From assembly GCA_026397455.1 (NCBI GenBank), contig JAPLUX010000107.1:1-6048 (forward strand): a stretch of 6,048 nucleotides of DNA. Direction: 5' to 3'. The stretch is from Candidatus Aenigmatarchaeota archaeon. Its GTDB lineage: Archaea; Aenigmatarchaeota; Aenigmatarchaeia; CG10238-14. Under the pieces are notes generated by a model. That model ran no database searches. It was given only the letters and a program-made list of their open reading frames with translations, and had not been told where the DNA came from. Both the position numbers and the translations under genes were made by a program. Positions 4,346 through 6,048 of the stretch are shown one piece after another (positions within the stretch are counted from its first letter, which is position 1; each line of letters begins with the position of its first letter).

Positions 4346-5215
4346 GTAAGATTTAAATAGAGCATATTTAGACCTGATTAAAAACTTCAATCCTCTTGAG
4401 TCAGTAACAACGGGGTTCTCATCTAGGCTGAAAGAAAACAAATATTTCTCACCATCAGTACCGACCCATACTCTATTATCAATCCCAGGATCATGTGTTC
4501 TGCTAGTAGGAAGAATCTGAACTTGAATTTTTGAATCAATATTGTATGAATTCCCAAAATCTTCGTATGTTGGATCTTGTGTAATTTTAAAACCTCTTGA
4601 TTTTACCCATTCAAAAAGTAAATCCTCAATCTTATCACGTCCTATAATCCCGTATTCTCCTAAATAGTCTCTAGAAGGAGCAATTTGTATTAGAGCAACT
4701 CCAATACGATTATCATATGCATAATCCAAAAGGTCTTTTATACCTTCATAATTCAACCCAGAAACGGGCGTATTAAATCGAAAACCTTGATGAGAAGCAT
4801 TAGCAACAGTATCAGCAATTTTTTTTGGATCCAAATCGCATTTAGTCGTTCTTAAATAAACGTCTCTATTCAGAGAAGGAAGGTGAACATGCATCTCGTT
4901 GAGTCCAGCAGTCTTCATAGCTTTAATGTATTCCTCAGTCAAACGAGTACCGTTTGTTGTCAACGCAACATCTTTTACACCGTAATTCTTCAACCTCTTG
5001 ATGACTTGATCTAAATCATGTCTTAAAGTAGGTTCCCCTCCAGTTAAATGGATATGCGGAAGGTTTAAATCTGAAGCAATTTGAGCTATTGCATCTACTT
5101 GGTTTAAATATAAGTCTGTAAATGGTCCTTTGGCCTCTTTATCATTATGATAACAATAGAAGCATTTCAAATTACATCTATCCGTTACGATCAATCTTAT
5201 TTCTGATCTGACCAT
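4328..5215 (-). CDS. Radical SAM enzyme, MoaA-like, no auxiliary cluster
   Basis: The 295-residue product has C-x-x-x-C-x-x-C at C14, C18 and C21, the ligands of the 4Fe-4S cluster that cleaves S-adenosylmethionine. It also has G-G-E-P at 59-62, T-T-N-G-T at 86-90 and a MoaA-like run N-E-M-H-V-H-L-P-S-L-N (106-116). The core of about 220 residues fits the partial TIM barrel shared by MoaA and related enzymes. Only one other Cys is present (C126), so the second cluster that binds GTP in true MoaA is missing, as are SPASM/Twitch cysteines; GTP cyclase activity is therefore unlikely. The C-terminal 70-80 residues (from about R220) look like a distinct domain I do not recognise. GAGGT four bases upstream supports the start at 5215. 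It is divergent from a TrmB regulator that may control it. The substrate is unknown. Confidence 0.88.
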   Translation of the reverse strand: MVRSEIRLIVTDRCNLKCFYCYHNDKEAKGPFTDLYLNQVDAIAQIASDLNLPHIHLTGGEPTLRHDLDQVIKRLKNYGVKDVALTTNGTRLTEEYIKAMKTAGLNEMHVHLPSLNRDVYLRTTKCDLDPKKIADTVANASHQGFRFNTPVSGLNYEGIKDLLDYAYDNRIGVALIQIAPSRDYLGEYGIIGRDKIEDLLFEWVKSRGFKITQDPTYEDFGNSYNIDSKIQVQILPTSRTHDPGIDNRVWVGTDGEKYLFSFSLDENPVVTDSRGLKFLIRSKYALFKSYLNPQY

Positions 5216-5219
5216 TTCT

Positions 5220-5224
5220 ACCTC
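5220..5224 (-). promoter_or_regulatory. Ribosome site of the radical SAM gene
   Basis: Read on the minus strand, GAGGT lies four bases before the ATG at 5215. This is one of the few clear Shine-Dalgarno sites in the window and fixes the start. The promoter at 5247-5256 would give a leader of about ten bases, just long enough to hold it. Confidence 0.6.
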
Positions 5225-5246
5225 ATCTAGTAGAGAAAGCTAAAAG

Positions 5247-5256
5247 CTTAAATTTA
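5247..5256. promoter_or_regulatory. Shared AT element, TATA box for two divergent genes
   Basis: CTTAAATTTA is centred about 27 bases before the TrmB ATG at 5279, giving a leaderless transcript. On the other strand it reads TAAATTTAAG, about 36 bases before the radical SAM ATG at 5215, giving a leader of about ten bases. One near-symmetric AT element could serve both directions. Confidence 0.5.
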
Positions 5257-5259
5257 TGA

Positions 5260-5276
5260 AACAACTTATAGTTGTT
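5260..5276. promoter_or_regulatory. Palindromic operator at the TrmB start
   Basis: AACAACT (5260-5266) and AGTTGTT (5270-5276) are perfect seven-base inverted arms around TAT, ending two bases before the TrmB ATG. The core ACT-N3-AGT resembles the TACT-N3-AGTA site known for Thermococcus/Pyrococcus TrmB. A dimer bound here would cover the predicted transcript start, so repression of its own gene is the likely role. Assigning this TrmB as the binder is inference. Confidence 0.55.
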
Positions 5277-5278
5277 GT

Positions 5279-6019
5279 ATGACTGAACTAAAAGTATTCG
5301 GGTTAAACAAATATGAATCTGAAACCTATCTTACTTTACTCAGAATTGGTCTATCCACTTCTCCTCAGATAAGTCTTAAATCAGGCGTTCCTTACGGTAG
5401 AATTTATACGATATTATTTTCCCTTGAAGAAAAAGGATTTGTTAAGGTATTTGAAGGTAAACCAAAAAGATTCATGACCATAGAGCCACGAGTAATACTG
5501 AATCGAATTATAGATGAAAAAATGAAAGAAATGATTCAGTTCAAAGAAAAGACTAGCAAAATAATTCAAGTACTGGAAAAAATCAAAAAAAGAGAGTTTG
5601 AAAAACCATTAGAAAAGATTCAGATTATTGAAGGAAAAAAGAATTATCTTAATTTATCTGTGAAATTGCATGAAGAAGCTAAAGAAGAGTGGAGAACCAT
5701 TCATAGATTACCGTTGTATGAGCCTCACTTAAAGGCTTATAAAAAGGCGATTGAACGTGGTATTAAAATTAGAATTCTGACTTGTTTGACAGAAGAAAAT
5801 ATGAATAATTTAGATGTATGGAAGAAGACTGGAGCTGAAATAAGACATTTAGATAATATTTCTGCACATTTTACCGTTATAGACAATAATAAAGTTGTTA
5901 TCAGATTGAGCGATGAATATATTGGAGGATACGTATCTTTGTTTATACAAAGTCCTGCTTTGGCTAAAACTCTAGCAGATCATTTTGATGATTTATGGAA
6001 AAATGCAAAAAAAGTGTAG
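5279..6019 (+). CDS. TrmB-family transcriptional regulator
   Basis: The 246-residue product has a TrmB winged-helix domain at about 3-72: L-N-K-Y-E-S-E-T-Y-L-T-L-L (9-21), a recognition helix near S35-E51 (S-G-V-P-Y-G-R-I-Y), and the wing G-F-V-K-V-F-E-G-K-P-K-R-F (53-65). A charged coiled coil at about 74-108 would make the dimer. Residues 112-245 form the PLD-like effector domain of this family, with strands I-K-I-R-I-L (162-167) and H-F-T-V-I-D-N-N-K-V-V-I-R-L (197-210). The PLD catalytic H-x-K-x4-D is absent, as expected for a ligand sensor. The length is shorter than sugar-binding TrmB of about 340 residues, which carry an extra beta domain, so a sugar ligand should not be assumed. It probably represses itself through the palindrome at 5260-5276 and may control the divergent radical SAM gene. 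Confidence 0.9.
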   Translation: MTELKVFGLNKYESETYLTLLRIGLSTSPQISLKSGVPYGRIYTILFSLEEKGFVKVFEGKPKRFMTIEPRVILNRIIDEKMKEMIQFKEKTSKIIQVLEKIKKREFEKPLEKIQIIEGKKNYLNLSVKLHEEAKEEWRTIHRLPLYEPHLKAYKKAIERGIKIRILTCLTEENMNNLDVWKKTGAEIRHLDNISAHFTVIDNNKVVIRLSDEYIGGYVSLFIQSPALAKTLADHFDDLWKNAKKV

Positions 6020-6048
6020 TTAGAGAATTTTATTAACGATATGAAAAA

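Noticed and set aside
4328..5215. Molybdenum cofactor enzyme MoaA
   Set aside because: The C-terminal cysteines for the second 4Fe-4S cluster are missing and no other cofactor gene is nearby.
6041..6048. Start of another gene (ATGAAAAA at the window end)
   Set aside because: Only eight bases are present, with no ribosome site and no TATA box at the right distance, so nothing can be supported.
1..6048. Mobile element, CRISPR array or defence island
   Set aside because: No regularly spaced repeats, transposase, integrase, nuclease or terminal inverted repeats were seen. Apart from the short near-repeat at 1221/2431 there is no repeat structure.

Overview
The window looks like a stretch of an AT-rich archaeal chromosome (roughly one third G+C by eye). 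Evidence for Archaea: a TrmB-family regulator with a PLD-like effector domain; a TctA/DUF112 permease of the archaeal type beside a small OB-fold protein; TATA boxes centred about 27 bases before start codons, which implies leaderless mRNAs (genes starting at 2043, 2767 and 5279); and ribosome sites of the GGTGATC or GAGGT kind where a leader does exist (1482, 3164, 5215). No 16S or other lineage marker is present. A DPANN or euryarchaeal host is possible but cannot be settled here.

Layout. Bases 30-1155 carry two plus-strand membrane proteins of unknown function, probably co-transcribed, followed by an imperfect hairpin (1163-1202) and a T8 run (1253-1260). Bases 1234-1482 and 1615-2043 carry two small minus-strand genes: a possible PC4-like protein and an unknown CxxC protein. 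They are separated by a terminator-like AT hairpin and a degenerate tRNA-like sequence (about 1510-1598). Bases 2044-2208 are a divergent promoter region with a small GC-richer island. A divergent GNAT acetyltransferase follows (2209-2718). Next comes a two-gene operon, 2767-4345, of a membrane-anchored OB-fold protein and a TctA/DUF112-like permease, with an elaborate inverted repeat over its promoter. The permease gene runs tail-to-tail into a minus-strand radical SAM gene (4328-5215) with an 18-base overlap. That gene is divergent from a TrmB regulator (5279-6019), and the two share a 63-base promoter region with a palindrome touching the regulator's start codon. No gene-free stretch exceeds 300 bases.

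How the genes may work together. Two units look coherent. (1) The OB-fold/permease operon: the OB domain is predicted to lie outside the membrane, so it might be the permease's extracytoplasmic partner. (2) The radical SAM/TrmB divergent pair: the regulator probably controls itself and perhaps the enzyme. The remaining genes look like unlinked accessory genes. No CRISPR array, insertion sequence, integrase or intact RNA gene was seen.
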